From Siphonodentalium dalli (lineage: Eukaryota; Mollusca; Scaphopoda; Gadilida; Siphonodentaliidae): a stretch of 64,000 nucleotides of DNA. Both the position numbers and the translations under genes were made by a program. The notes under the pieces are model-generated. The model made no database searches and was not told where the DNA came from. It saw only the letters and a list, made by a program, of their open reading frames with translations. This document shows, one piece after another, positions 24,681 to 37,984 of the stretch (positions are counted from its first letter, which is position 1; each line of letters opens with the position of its first letter). The DNA lies in the NCBI GenBank assembly GCA_032622095.1, contig CP136062.1:3100001-3164000 (forward strand), in the 5' to 3' direction.

Positions 24681-25029
24681 GACAGGATACTGGCACACAA
24701 CTAATAAACATCAATTCTATTTGTGCTTTTCCGTGGTATGCCCAAAATTAATACAGACATGTTAAAATAGAAAAAATGAAAGTGTCAATGACACTGTCGC
24801 TCAACTTAGGTAGGGGAACAATTTAATGCTTGACAGTAAATGGAGGGATGTGGTCTGTAGGCTGTACCGAAGGATTTAGTGATGCAACTTTCAGCCTTCA
24901 TAAATGGCTACGGCAATCAGCATTGCCGAAGCAATTTGCTGAAGCAAACTGGGCCACGGCATACTGTTGCCGTAGCGGATTGCCGAAGCCAAACAATCTG
25001 AATTAAGAGGGCTGATTACTTTAGAGTAA

Positions 25030-26281
25030 ATCCTAAAAAAACGGCAATTTTTTTGCCGAATGACCCCAAGATGACTCGTTCCCATCTACCGGTACATGTC
25101 AATGTCAACATTCATGAAGATCAAACAAACAGATCGCTCTATAACCCTTAGCATGGATTTTGAAGAAATATTTAGTCATACATGTACAAAGAGAAACTTC
25201 CAAAGGTACGACCTACATGTATAGCCCGTGCTAATGGATTGAATTTTGTAATCCAAGATGGCCGCTGGTGGCCATGTTTTTTGTCCGAATGACCCCAAAA
25301 TGACTCGTACCCATCTACATTCCAATTTCAACATCCTTGACAAATTTTATGTTGATCAGACTAAAGGTACGACCTGTAGCCCGTGCTAAAGGATTTAGCC
25401 ATACAAAGAGTAAAATCCAAGATGGCTGCTGGCGGCCATGTTTTTTGGCCTAATGACCCCAAAATTACTCGTTCCCATCTACAAGTCAATATTAACACCC
25501 ACGACAAATTTCATGATGATCAGATTTACAAAACGACCTGTAGCCTGTGCTAATGGATTAAATTTTGAAATCCAAGATGGCCACTGGCGGCCATGTTTTT
25601 TGTGGAATGACTCGTTCCCATTTAAATTCCAATTTCAACAGCCGTGACAAATTTTAAAATGATCAGACTAAAGGTACGAACTGTAGCCTGTGCTAAAGGA
25701 TCTAGCCATACAAAGAGAAAAATACAATATGGCTGCTGGTGGCCATGTTTTTTGGCCGAATGGCCCCAAAATGACTCATTCCCATCTACATGTCATTGTT
25801 AACACCCATGACAAATTACATGGTGATCCGACCAAAGGTATGACCTGTAGCCCGTGCTAAAGGATTTAGTCATGCAAAGAGTAAAATCTAAGATGGCTGC
25901 CAGCGGCCATGTTTTTTGGCCAAATGATCCCAACATTACTCGCTCCCATCTACATGTACATGTCAATATTAATATCCACGACAAACTTCATGATGATCAA
26001 ACGAACAGTACGACCTGTAGCCCGTGCTAATGGATTGAATTTTGAAATCGAAGATGGCAGCTGGAGGCCATGTTTTTTTTTCAGAATGAGCCCAAAATGA
26101 ATCGATCCGGTCTAAATGTTGATGTCAACAGCTATGACAAATTTCATAATGATCCGACCAAATTTACGATCTGTAGTCTGTATTGTTGACAAATCATGCA
26201 CACGTACACACGCACACATGGACGACGGACGACAAAGCCATGGCAATAGCTCAAACTTTACAAAGTAAAGTTGAGCTAAAA
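25030..26281. repeat. ~160 bp tandem array with AAGATGGCCGC palindrome, about seven units
   Basis: GAATGACCCC-type words recur at about 25058, 25287, 25453, 25605, 25759, 25924 and 26084. Units carry a TGATCAGACTAAAGGTACGA block, GTAGCCCGTGCTAAWGGATT, TCCAAGATGGC and GGCCATGTTTTTTG. Better-preserved units contain ATGGCYGCTGGCGGCCAT, a near-perfect inverted repeat. The array ends at about 26185-26281 in an ACGCACACATGGACGACGG tail and GTTGAGCTAAAAA, also found at 32330-32406. Confidence 0.88.
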
Positions 26282-26537
26282 ATGAAGCTCAATCGCGCTA
26301 TCATCAAACTATAAACAAAATGAGTTATGTAGCCTGTTCTAGATGTGTGCACGACTTGGCGAAGTTAGGAGTCTTAATTTTCAACACACACAGTACATGA
26401 CATGTAGCTTCTATTAACGTATTTAGAGCTTTTAGATTCGCAATGCTATTTGTTCATCTACGGTAGATTCTAGATACTTTTGTTATTAATAATATTACTA
26501 CACGTCACCTACCCTGCTGACCAAAACACTTTGGTAA

Positions 26538-26645
26538 CCGTGGTGCAGTTAGCATTGCCACCGCAGCCAAAATGCAACTACACCGCGGCTGCACCGGCTA
26601 ACTACAGTTGGGCCACGGTGTACTTGCTGTTCGGCCATGGTGAGA
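26538..26645. repeat. Dispersed ~108 bp repeat, copy 2
   Basis: This is the partner of 22336-22445, roughly 80 percent identical by eye. GTGGTGCAGTTAGCATTGCC and TTCGGCCATGGTG mark its ends. Confidence 0.6.
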
Positions 26646-28346
26646 TTATTCTAAGATGCCTGTCATTTTGTTAAGGCCAAAAGGACGAATACCTGAGTTT
26701 AGGGTAACATGAGGGGAAAAAACAGGGGCGGGCAGGCGGTACTTCATTTTATTTTATTTTTTCATTTTATTTTTTACGGGGAATAATATTTAAGTATTCG
26801 TGCCTTCTAATCGTCTGCCAGTGTCACTCGTATATAGCTTGGGCAAGTCATTGTCACACTAATCAATGCCATGGTAGCTTTAATCAGTTTAATGGTGTTG
26901 CAGAAGTTCAATGACATGTATACAGCATGATATTAAATGATATTATATATAGAATAAGTGTCTAGTGTTGAAAATTAAACGGTTTATGTTCACGTTGATT
27001 CGCTGAAGCTCGGATATTACAGGCCAAATCATACGAGTGGACATATTACTGTTCACTTTCCCATGCACACAAGACACTTTAAAATGATATTTTGTTTATC
27101 CACCGACTCGAATACTAAGAAATTTTGTGAAATATTCAACTCAGAAGGTGAATTTAACAAGAGTTCCTCCATTGGAAATGGCACATACATGTACATGCAG
27201 CAACGCCAACGTGATGTACATAACATAATCAATATGCAAAGCGGTGGTGGCATTCACACATGTAAAACAAAGTAAGCACCAAGAACAATATATGTGCATT
27301 GTCACCAGGCCATCTCCATATCATTTTAAGTAGTTGGGCGTTCACATTTCACAATCCCGACATATGGTGACCCACATAAGTCACTTGAACAATTATATCT
27401 TCTTAACAGTCATATTTATATGGGAATGGCAATCAAGGCATTCACACAATGAGCTAGCAAAAAGAGATAACTAGAAGAAGCATTAAACGTATATGTATCA
27501 TTCTATTGAAGAGATACATATATTCGTGCAAACTGAGAGACCTCGAACCGTCAGAGGATTTCATATATATAATAACCAAATTTAGTGTGTTCCATTCAAT
27601 ACAGTTTCCACAAAAAGTTACAATTTGTCAACAGACATGGAAGGCCTGTTCAAAAATAGTGGTCACAGTGTGCAGTCAAATATAGTTTCTTCTGATATAC
27701 AAGAAAATGCAGTTAGTATCACAAGACTTTTCAGGATCCTACCAATACTGACATCTGACAAGGGTTTTAGAACAGACTCATCGACTGACATAAACAACTC
27801 AAAATCTCGCTCTGTGCCTGGCACATGTAGCTGATATATGTGTGAAGCAACATTTCGTTTAAACTAAGAATATTTAGCCAATATATAGCACCATGAACAG
27901 ATGAGCACCTGGGAATTTCTTTGAAACATCTGTATCTTCGTGGAGATATGATAGCCAGGTGTCATCGAGATCTTAGTTCAACCCACTAGATTGATTGATA
28001 CATCTCAATATGTAAAACCCAATTATCATCTTTTATCGAACTAATGTGTTTATGATGTTCATGTATCATATTATAACGTCTAATGTATACGCAGTTGTAA
28101 ATAAATAAATACTTCATTATTGGTGGAACGGATTAATCGCGATTAGATAAACAGAATGACAATTGACAAGGTGAGCCACTACTTATATTCCATGACTGTA
28201 ATAATCATGTGTTGTGATGCTATTTGCATATACAATTTATGAGAAAACGTATAACACTTTAAGCAAGAGCATTCTCTATTCCCAACAAATATCCACAGCA
28301 TACATTAACCTGGGCAACGCCGGGTAACCCTGCTAGTATACTATAT
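26646..28346. other. Mostly single-copy DNA
   Basis: No repeat family recognised. The plus-strand frame at 27625-27834 (starting from ATG at 27637) has a balanced residue mix, but there is no homology I recognise and no clear splice signals, so it is not called. A second weak frame at 27063-27275 is equally unsupported. Confidence 0.4.
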
Positions 28347-28642
28347 AGGCCAGAGATCCTCGCCAATTTTTTAAAGTGACATATAATATTTGAAAATGTA
28401 AATATAGGCCGGAGGTCCTCGCCAATTTTTTAAAGTGACATATAATATTTGAAAATGTAAATATAGGCCGGAGGTCCTCGCCAATTTTTTAAAGTGACAT
28501 ATAATATTTGAAAATGTAAATATAGGCCGGAGGTCCTCGCCAATTTTTTAAAGTGACATATAATATTTGAAAATGTAAATATAGGCCGGAGGTCCTCGCC
28601 AATTTTTTAAAGTGACATATAATATCTTAAAAATGTAAATAT
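28347..28642. repeat. Five-unit 59 bp tandem array
   Basis: Units start at 28347, 28406, 28465, 28524 and 28583. Each reads AGGCCGGAGGTCCTCGCC, then a T run, AAAGTGACATATAATAT and GAAAATGTAAATAT. The middle three are identical; the first and last differ slightly, as expected at array edges. Confidence 0.95.
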
Positions 28643-28864
28643 TTTCATTAATTATTTTGTAACTTTCAAGTTTATATCTAGGGGGCTGTGTGTGCTTTTC
28701 AGAATCATGACTCCCCACCGGCATTAAATTATTATATTTAGTGATTAATCTGTCTCCCCTACAATTTATACAAACATCCTGACATCCGAAAGTTCTGTGC
28801 CTTTCCATATGTTTATGCATTTTATATAACCTATACCATCAGTGTGTCAAGTGCGTCAAGTGTG

Positions 28865-29610
28865 TCAGCATTATCTAGACCCGTTTCCGTCTCTTCGTCA
28901 GATTAATCTATCTCACTCACAACAACAGTTTACTACACTTCTTTGTAGAAGGGTGCCACTAATCGAAATGTTTCAAACAATACATATGCCGGTGTCCAGC
29001 TCACGTGTTTGTTTCGAAAGCTTGGAATTCTTAGCGAGCTTCATTCGTGGTATAGCTTATGGTATAAGTCAGATACTACATATGGGGTATATGTGTCATC
29101 TTGTGCGATACACTAGAAAGGTATTCGGTCGATGCGTATAATAGCTTTCAGAAGGACCTATCTATCTGCGTATTGTCAGCTTTGGTGGCCCAATGGGGAT
29201 AACAACGTGTACACCTGGTGATCTTCCCAAACAGCCACTTCCCAATATATGGTTCATCAATTCGCATACTCATCCAATGCACTGACGTACCCGGACAACT
29301 TCTGAATATGGCTTCGAATGTTGAAAGCCCGACATTTGACGGATGCATTTCTGCTAAGGCGTAGAAGACCATAATGCATAATATACCCAAACTCCTTGAA
29401 CATGAAGAACATGCTTGTTGGCGTCCAGCAATCGTCTCACCGAACAGATCCAAGCAGATGATAACAATACACACGGTGCTAGTTTGTGGGTATGTGTCAT
29501 GACAGTGGAAATGGAATTGGACCATGACTGCACCGCCCCTTATTTTGTTATGTTTTGTGTGGCTTTGCTTTCCTTCTATGCTAAGATTGTATGTTCCCAT
29601 CCGTTTGGAA
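28865..29610 (+). pseudogene. Decayed coding relic, plus-strand member of a facing pair
   Basis: It aligns over ~740 bases with the reverse complement of 30150-30860. Anchors are ATTATCTRGACC, ACGTTTCAAACA-like sequence, CCGGTGTCYAGC, GGGGATAACRACRTGTACAC, GCTAAGGMGWAGAAGACCAT and CGGTGCTAGTTTRTGG. In the frame near 29450-29500 the peptide NNTHGASLWVCVMTV parallels NNARGASLWTCAMIV in the other copy. Stops and frameshifts break it everywhere. The pattern weakly recalls the segment of major-facilitator (SLC22-like) transporters after the conserved acidic-aromatic motif, but this is only a suggestion. About 0.54 kb of unrelated sequence (29611-30149) separates the two relics. Confidence 0.4.
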
Positions 29611-30149
29611 GCCGTTCTTAAACAGCTGGACTAGGCGTGTGCCATTGGCTATTGCTGTATAAGCCCCACCAAGACTGGAGTATAGTCTTAAAGGCGATAC
29701 CTTTGATAATGTGATATGTCATACTCACGCTGGGTGGTATGGTTCAAGAAAGTACAAATGCTCTTGCATTCAGTTCAACAAACGTTGGTACACCAAGTGA
29801 TTTCTTGGTAACATCACCATTGCGAACATTTTCCTGCATGAGACATTAACTGCTATATTCTAAAGTTATATATATATAAAGATATATGACCATAAAGGGC
29901 GCGTTTCCCAACGTCCACAGCCATTGCCATCGATACTGTAAATTGTTCTTTAAATACATAGTGAAATAAATGCACCACAGTTCCTGACATTTCTTGAATA
30001 ATACCGCCAACATACTAACACTAACCCTGAGAGAGGATAACAAAAAACGCATACATTCGTGCTATAAAGACATTATCCTTCAGTCCATCAGACTGTTTTG
30101 AGGGAGGCTAGCATAGTATTATCCAGACAAAAATGTACGTAGTTGAATC

Positions 30150-30860
30150 AGAAAGGCTTCGAAACGGATGTGGAAATACAATCCTACCACACCAAATAAA
30201 ACCGACACGCATGACATTCTATATCTTAAACATGCACCAGGTGTATGGGTTGTGTATACCGTGGCCCATTTCATTCCCACTATCATGGCGCATGTCCATA
30301 AACTAGCACCGCGAGCATTGTTCCTCTCTGCTGGGAGATATTCGACGAGACAAATGCGGGGCGTCACACAGGTTGCTTCGGATCATGGTCAAGAAGTGTG
30401 GTTGTCTGTACACTATGGTCTTCTCCTTAGCAGATAGACATCTGTCCATGGGAATGAAACAGCTAGCAACCTTCGAAACACTGTCGAAGTTTTCCACATA
30501 TGCCAATACGTTCGCTGAGTTTGTGAGTTGACGAACCATCTATTGAGAAGCGACTAGCTAACTGGTTCGCCAGGTGTACATGTCGTTATCCCCATGGGGT
30601 ATGAGACACATAAAATGAGATGACCTTCTGTAAGCTTGTATACTCATCGGTCATATGCCTTCATAGTTCAAGATGACGCACAAATATCATATTGAGCAAA
30701 TATTTAAAATCGTAAGCTAGACACCGGAAAATGAAATGTTTGAAACGTTATGATTAGAAGGACCCTACTCCCAGGAAGTGGTGAATACTTTGTCGGTGTG
30801 AGCTACCTAAATTTATCAGACAAAGAAATGGAAGCTGGTCCAGATAATTATGGACGTGAC
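30150..30860 (-). pseudogene. Decayed coding relic, minus-strand member of a facing pair
   Basis: This is the reverse-oriented partner of 28865-29610. Its best-preserved stretch is a minus-strand frame at 30119-30367 containing VEYLPAERNNARGASLW, a hydrophobic run and VLFGVVGLYF. That resembles the E-x-P-x-x-R region followed by a transmembrane segment of major-facilitator transporters. Upstream the frame is interrupted by stops. Both members are pseudogenes. Identity between them looks like ~65 percent, so the duplication is old. Alternative: relic of an unrelated mobile-element gene. Confidence 0.4.
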
Positions 30861-31299
30861 GTGGCAAATCAGAATCTGTTATCAGGTAATTGTTCTGATA
30901 TAACTATTCGGCGCACCTACGCTTACGGCCATTATCGGCGCTAAGTGGAGAATGGATTTCGAAATGCCACATCACGATATTAATTGTGGTTTTCATCTTT
31001 CCAGAAGGATACGAGCTATGTTATGCGTTTTGATACCTTCAAGTGGAACTAGTAGATGGTGTATGTACAGTTTCGTCCATACACACCGATATTATGACAA
31101 AAAGTTGAAATTAAGATGTGAAAATATCGATTTCTTTTCAATTTGTAGCCGCCAATTTAGCAGCGATCTTGGCTGTGAGTATCAATTGCCAAACCCTAAT
31201 GAATACTTCATGTCACTATTCCATATCAACATGTAATGGTGGATAGAAATCGCGAAACAATAACGCCCATCGTAAGAAAGTAAAAGAATGTAGACTTGT
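30861..31299. other. No feature recognised
   Basis: Short open frames on both strands without recognisable motifs. The right end merges into the tandem array. Confidence 0.35.
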
Positions 31300-32400
31300 T
31301 TTAAAATTTCGGTCGCCATTTTGACCGCCATCTACGATTTGGAAAACAGTTTCTTGCATGAGATGTAAGGTAATAACTTCACCTCAGTATTTCCAACTCA
31401 ACTGGAAGTATGGGTGGAGTTGTCTCGACAATAATTCCCAATGATGTGAATATGAGGGAATTTCGGTGATTTTTCAAAATCTGTCCGCCATTGTGGGCGC
31501 CATTTTGGATTTGGGGTACTTTTATTTGGATATGGTACAAGGAAAGTTCTTCGCATAAGTGTTCCCAACTCACAATAGTAAGCAGGTGTGGAGTTTTCAT
31601 GACAATAATGCTCACTGATGTTAAAATCGGCGATTTTTTATTTCTGGTGGCCATTTTGGCCGCCATCTTGGATTTGGGTAAATATTCCTCAACTCAGGTA
31701 TAAGAGGAATCATAGCTCGAGTATCTCCTGCACATATATATGCATGGGTGTTTTTATAATAGCAATAACATTCATTGATTCGAAATATTACATCGCGTTA
31801 TTAACGTAGATTCGGCTTTGACCTATTATGCCGGCATTTGGGAAAACGTGATACCGGACAAAAATATCCCGCAATGAATGTATATTATGGTCCCCATGTG
31901 GTCAACAATGACTCCCCTATATGATAAATGTATAACATGCCGCAAAGATGCCAAAATTTTCCCACAGAGACAAACGACAGGTGGTAACATGTTAGAAAAA
32001 TAGCATATTTTCACATTTCGGCGGCCATCTTGGCCGCTATATTGGATTCTGGTGTCGGATTTTTGGCTAATTTGTAAGGGCAGTATATTAGCATAAGGAA
32101 TCGAGCTGAAAACAAGACCGCATGTGATATCATCGTTACTACGTCGGCGACCAAAGAGACATGGTGCATGGACGCCATCTTGTCTGGAGTCTCTGCGGCC
32201 ACTTTTTTTTCTTGTTAACAAGTGAAAAAAATTATAGAAGACATTAAGAAAGAAAATTAGTGGGGTGAAGTTGAGTCCTGGGGGGGGGTGCAGAGGTCGA
32301 CCAATATCTCCTGGACTAATTGTTGACGAATCACGCACACACACGCACGACTGATACCAAGCCATGGCAATAGCTCAAACTTTACAAAGTAATGTTGAGC
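31300..32400. repeat. ~165-185 bp tandem array with GCCATCTTGGATTTGGG core
   Basis: The core GGCCATTTTGGCCGCCATC, or a close variant, recurs at about 31311, 31482, 31646, 32018 and 32171, usually followed by a GATTTGG block. The array ends with an ACGCACACACACGCACGAC tail, GCCATGGCAATAGCTCAAAC and GTTGAGCTAAAAAGGGCC, as does the array ending at 26281. The long minus-strand frame 31826-32365 runs across these repeats and is not a gene. Confidence 0.75.
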
Positions 32401-33162
32401 TAAAAAGGGCCATAACTCTGTAAAAAAAACTCTTGGATCAAACCCATATTCGAACTCGAACAGTATTTTGGGATGTGAAACCTATATATATACTGTACAA
32501 AATTTGGTTTCGATCAAATAGAAAATGTTAGAGTTATCGCATTATGCCTAAAGTGTCTACGGAGGGACAGACAGACGTACCCGGTACAGATGGAAGGACG
32601 AACGACGAGTGGCCAAACATTGACACTAAGTGTACCATACTATGGTATACATGTAGGTACCGGTACACATAAACTTTTTATCTCATGTAGAGTACAAGAA
32701 AAATATATCAAACCTGGTGTGCCCCTTTAATATTTCTATTTACATTTGTAATCAATTGAAATCAATGTCGAAAAAGCTTTCCATTAATATATAAATAAAA
32801 CAAACTAGACCTACAGTTCTAAAAGTGTTATGAACAATTATTTTGTTCTCATAGACTGATACAGAGCTTTCAAGTTTTTAAAATTTTTAAAACCAAAGTT
32901 GTCTTCCCATGCAACCAACAAAATTCCAAAAAATCTACTAAACACAATCACATTATTAACTGCCAATAGTAATGCTATTAAACAATAAAACCAGATTACA
33001 TGTATGCCTTTAAGATGCACAATATATTGTCAATAACACTCACCAGTGGGTGCTAAAAATACATGTGAGGTTATTGGCGTTTAAAGCTGTTATCTCAGCG
33101 TTGAAAACGCACCGAATGCTGCTATTTGTGGTTATGTGTGCAGCAGATATGTGTAACATTAA

Positions 33163-33330
33163 AGGTAGGTACTCAATCTGATCAGACCGTCATAAATTAC
33201 TATTTCTTTGGCTTCGGGTTTAACAAATAATTTATTCGAGTCGAGGAACCTACCCATCAACGCTCAGTGTGACCAGATATCATTTTTTGAAGTTTTGTTA
33301 TATCTATTGTTTGTGGCCCAGAACACGCTG
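33163..33330 (+). mobile_element. Left part of a TTAA-flanked MITE (family TTAA-2), second copy
   Basis: This is the duplicate of 15459-15620. TTAA lies at 33159-33162, then AGGTAGGTACTCAATCTGAT and the TTTGGCTTCGGG block. The right end is missing, as in the sister copy. Confidence 0.7.
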
Positions 33331-34254
33331 TCAAAAGGATTACCCAGTATATGTCTGCCCGAGTCGTCAATGATCCAGTCATTCGCGCAGACATTTGTTT
33401 GTTTAATACAGTTCTTTATGCCAATTTTTTTATTTGTTTATGAATAGAACCTGGTGTGAAATTGTCTACAATGGAGGTTACGAGCAGTTTACCTCATCAA
33501 AATACAAACCATTAACAGAACCATGCATATATGGCATCAGTACTGACAGTACTGACAGTAGCTCGCAGACGAGTATGAATCGCCACACCGTAGCATTTCA
33601 ACCAGGCTCTGCTCAATGCTCATAATTAATTTTATGACCCAATGTATATTTGTTTTTATTTGATAATTTATGCATTAAGAGCAAATACGTCTCAATAGAA
33701 ATATGCATTTTTTAAAGACTGTGAGGACAATAATCGAATGGATCATCTGGACGATACAGACACTGTGAAATAACATCAACCCCAAGAACATTAACATATT
33801 TAGGATATTAAATACCTTCCAACGGTGCACATACAACCCAACTAACAGAGCTATAAATATGACTTCTAAGTTAAATACTGTACCGAATCAACAGATATAT
33901 ATATATACATGTATATAGGCCTATCATTACATGTACATGTATACATGTATGTAGATTTTGTGATCAATCAGTTTATTGCCCAATATCGTGCATCTATCAA
34001 TTCGGTCGATTTATCTTGATATACAGAGCGCGCAGACTCTCTTTTCTTGTGCTTTTACTCAATGAGGTTAAATTTTATGATTTAGCCTTGAATCATTTCG
34101 TTTTCAAGTAGAGTTAATCTTGATTTTCAATTTAGTTCCATTGTTTACGAATAACGTGCTATCAACACGCATGTCAGTGTTCGTGTTAGTTAATGTCATC
34201 CTAACAAACCGCGGGTCGAGGGGTGGAGCTTATTCAGCTTAATCTTATGCCAAG

Positions 34255-34365
34255 ATGGCTGCAGCTGTTATCAGACGTCTATTGAAACAAGAGAGCTGTC
34301 AATCAAGACTAGATTTTAAATGTATTCGCATATCAATTTCCAATGCAATTTCCAATTTACAATGA
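34255..34365 (+). other. 36-codon open frame, duplicate of 16541-16651
   Basis: ATG in CAAGATGGCTGCAGC, stop TGA at 34363. The reading frame is intact in both duplicon copies. The start context is close to the YY1 motif often found at first exons. Not recognised. Confidence 0.2.
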
Positions 34366-36609
34366 AAATACATGTAATTGGTAGGGAATGCGATAACAAA
34401 TCTACCCAATGCTGCACCAGGACTGGGTACATCACACAAGTGTACTCTATAAACATCGCCATACGGTATGCTATATGGAGAGTCGTGCATGCAGATTAAA
34501 TGTCCTGTGGCTTCACACCAGTGACACTAGTATGTCCTCAAAATATATGGCAGTGTCAACACTGCGGATTACCGGTACAAATGTGCATGTACATGTTCAA
34601 AATACTACTACATGTAATTGGTCAGCTAATATAATTATGCAGCTACATGCTTACAGCTAGTTCAATTTGTGCAATAAATGGGCCCGGGGCCACCGGGTGG
34701 ACCATATGCATTGGATACATATTTCAATTCAATCATGGTTTCAAAACATGCATTTGTGCTGACAAATTTGACACCACAGTTAGAATTGCTATATCTATAT
34801 TAATAGAAAAACTTTGGGTGCCTAAACCTCGACGCCCAGAAACAAAATGTCAACAGAATTATTGTGCTCTGCATGGCAAAAAGAGTCCACGTGGGGCGCG
34901 CACACATCGCAGGATGTTGTTTTCGCCCTTGCATGGATATGCATTCATCCAGTTGAAATAACTGTACTTGAGTCAGATTAAGTAAACCACTATGTATATA
35001 TATGCATGTACATGTTGTATGTTAGCAATATTAAGCGCAAGATCCGCCCTTGATAACTTGAACAAATAAGGTTCATTGGATACAATTGAAAAAAAAAATT
35101 TGTCTTTGTTTGAAAACAGATCACTGAGATCAGCAGACTGTTACAGTACAAGCGTGACACCAAATATTTTGTTATGTTTGTGCAGAAATAGTAATTTTAT
35201 CAAGAGAGTTAATAAGTCAGTGTAACATGTACATGTATGTAAGACAAATCAGCGATGCATATATATATATTAACTTCTATAAATTAAATTTGAAATCCAG
35301 TTACCATGTATCTTCGATAGGTTTGTGTATTGTCAGTCACAATAACATAAGTCGTCATGTTACTGTGCGGTATACATATTGGAATAAAATATATTAAATG
35401 CATTTTGCCTTTATATTTTCATGTAATGTCAGTCACTCAAACACTGAACTATTTGAACGATGCCATCTGATCGCTTGACTAAATTCGGAACAATACAATA
35501 TTTGCACACATACACATGTACATGTACATGTAGCAGTAAGAGTTTATAAAAATAACTAATGTGCCAAGAGACTAATTACATATTACTAGTAGGATATTCA
35601 TCAGATTGATAAATAACAGATCTACTGTACTACCGGTACATTAATAAACTGTCGGCCAGTAAAGATTCATCGTCAATCCAGTGTACCGCTATACATGTAC
35701 ATTTCAAATAATACATATATCGTATTGCATCATATTTATCGCAATATGGGAAATAATAGAAGTTCTGAAGATGGGTATGTGCATAAGAGCAATACCTGCA
35801 AATGCAGCAATGTTCTCTCAACTTCTCAAGTACTGTATACATGTTAAGAAGGCAACCTACAAGTTAATTAAAAAAAATTCTCATTTAGTAGACAGAGTAC
35901 TGACCCTACCGGGTAGTTGGGATAATAAGCTCAGAGGCGGACTGGCCGATCGGGAGACCAGAAAAATTCCTGATGGGCCCGAGGCCGTGGGGTATATGTG
36001 GTTGGGCCGCAAATGAAACCGATGTGGGCCGCCACATGTGTTGTTTAACCAGCCTAATTGGCTAATCGTAATTTTGTCATTAAATGAACTTGTCAGCATC
36101 ATATAACACCACGTAAAGAATCTCGATATTTTTACAGCAACTCCACGCACACCTCATATTAATTGCAAATAATTAAAATAGCGTTTTTTCTAACGTTCAA
36201 AGTTTTCAATTATGGATATGCTCCGACAAGGCACGAGTTTTGTCGAACCATCTTATTAGATTTGTCCAAAGTCACTTAATCTACGCATGTGTGCCGGAAG
36301 TTAGTCATGGTATGAATGATCCGCTTTGCCCACAGCACATCTTTTTACAGTCTGGGGCATTACGTGGGTGCCCTATCGAATTTAGCAAATTGTCATATTG
36401 TATTATTCCACACATGCATTGTGGAAATATATAAAAACTAACCCAACACGAAACGACCTTATTCTAAAATACCGATAGATAAGGAATAATTTGATAGTAT
36501 TGAAATAACAAGAGATGTACTGTCGTCCGGTGCATACATAGTTTAGTTAGTTTAACTAAGTGTGGCACATCTATAATTACATGGCTATACTCAGACATAT
36601 GACCCAGAA

Positions 36610-37470
36610 TCATTTCAAATAACAAAGATGATAACTATGGAACAAAAAACCGAAAACAAACATTTGAATGTGCCTTATTGGTACAAAATCATTGCCCAAC
36701 ATTCATTGAACATCCATACAAAATTTCATTGAGATCCGAACATTACTGTTCAAGTTATGAGCTGAACAGACATCGGATGTACCAAACAGCCAACAACAAC
36801 AACGATGGAACACTCATTTTAATGTCCTCATAGTTGTAAACATCCATACCAAATTTCATTGAGATCCCAGCACAACTATTGAAATTACGACATGAATAGA
36901 CACCAGACAGACCAAAAAGCCAACATTTCCAGATAAACAAAGATGAATAACTCTAGAATGGAAAATACGAACAAAACGATGGAACACTCTATTGATTGCC
37001 CTGATAGTAGTCAACATCCATACACAATTTCATTGAGATCCGAGCACTACTGTTCAAGTTATGACATGAACAGACACCAGGCGGACAAAAAATCCAACAT
37101 TTCAAGATACTAGTAAACAAAGATGAATAACTCTAGAATGGAAAATCCGAACAAAACAATGGAACCCTCTATTTAATGTCCTCATACAGGTTAGATGTGA
37201 ACATCCACACCAAATTTGGTTGAGATCCCACCACAACTGTTGAAGTTACGATATGAACAGACACCAGACGGACCAAAAAGCCACTATTCCAGATAAACAA
37301 AGATGAATAACTCTAGAATGGAAAATCGGAACAAAACGATGGAACCCTCCATTTAATGTGCTCATAGTAGTGAACATCCAACCTAATTTCATTGAGATCC
37401 GAGCACTTCTGTTCAAGTTATGACATGAACAGACATACTAGTAGGACGGACGTATGTACGGTACACACAG
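36610..37470. repeat. ~180 bp tandem array, copy B
   Basis: Same unit as 18951-19850, with AACAAAGATGAATAACT at about 36936, 37118 and 37300 and a damaged early unit near 36620. Unit content differs from copy A, so the array has changed since duplication. Confidence 0.8.
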
Positions 37471-37984
37471 ACGGACGGACAGGTGCAAAACAGTATACCC
37501 CCTTTTTTCTTAAAAGAGGGTATAATAAAGGTGATCGGCTTTGCCCGGGCAATCCGCTTTGCCCGGGTTTCCCCTACAGTTTTCAAAATTTTCTCACCCC
37601 GGGGCCCGGGCCGAAAAACCATGGACAGCCCGATGTGTCCTGGTCTCTTGTCCGTAGCCGTGTGCATTTGTCTGGAGTTATAGTAGACCGCTAGATGTTA
37701 TAATTTATGCAATTTTTCAGGTAAAAATAACTGAATGGTCTCATACAGGCAATATATAGAACCATGGTTAATGAATATATATATATGATATTAGGCCAGA
37801 GTACTGAGGTGCAAGGGGCTCCAAATGGAATTATGCAAAAACATGTATTTGGTCTGATTCTGATTCAAGGGGGGGGGTGGTGCAGTTGGAATTTCCCAAG
37901 GTGGACACCCCCTGAACAGATTCTGATTCAAGGGGGTGCAGTTGGAGTTTCCCCAAGGTGGACATCCCCTGAACAGATTCTGAT

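Noticed and set aside
27637-27834. Plus-strand frame with balanced residue composition
   Set aside because: Only 65 codons, no motif, no splice sites or conservation evidence.
28548-28820. 90-residue minus-strand frame
   Set aside because: Half of it is the 59 bp array read in reverse.
29148-29600. 150-residue minus-strand frame
   Set aside because: The antisense frame is not kept in the homologous arm at 30150-30860, whereas the opposite strand shows shared peptide islands.
31826-32365. 179-residue minus-strand open frame, the longest in the window
   Set aside because: It runs through the GCCATCTTGG tandem array and its tail, has no recognisable domain and a low-complexity translation.
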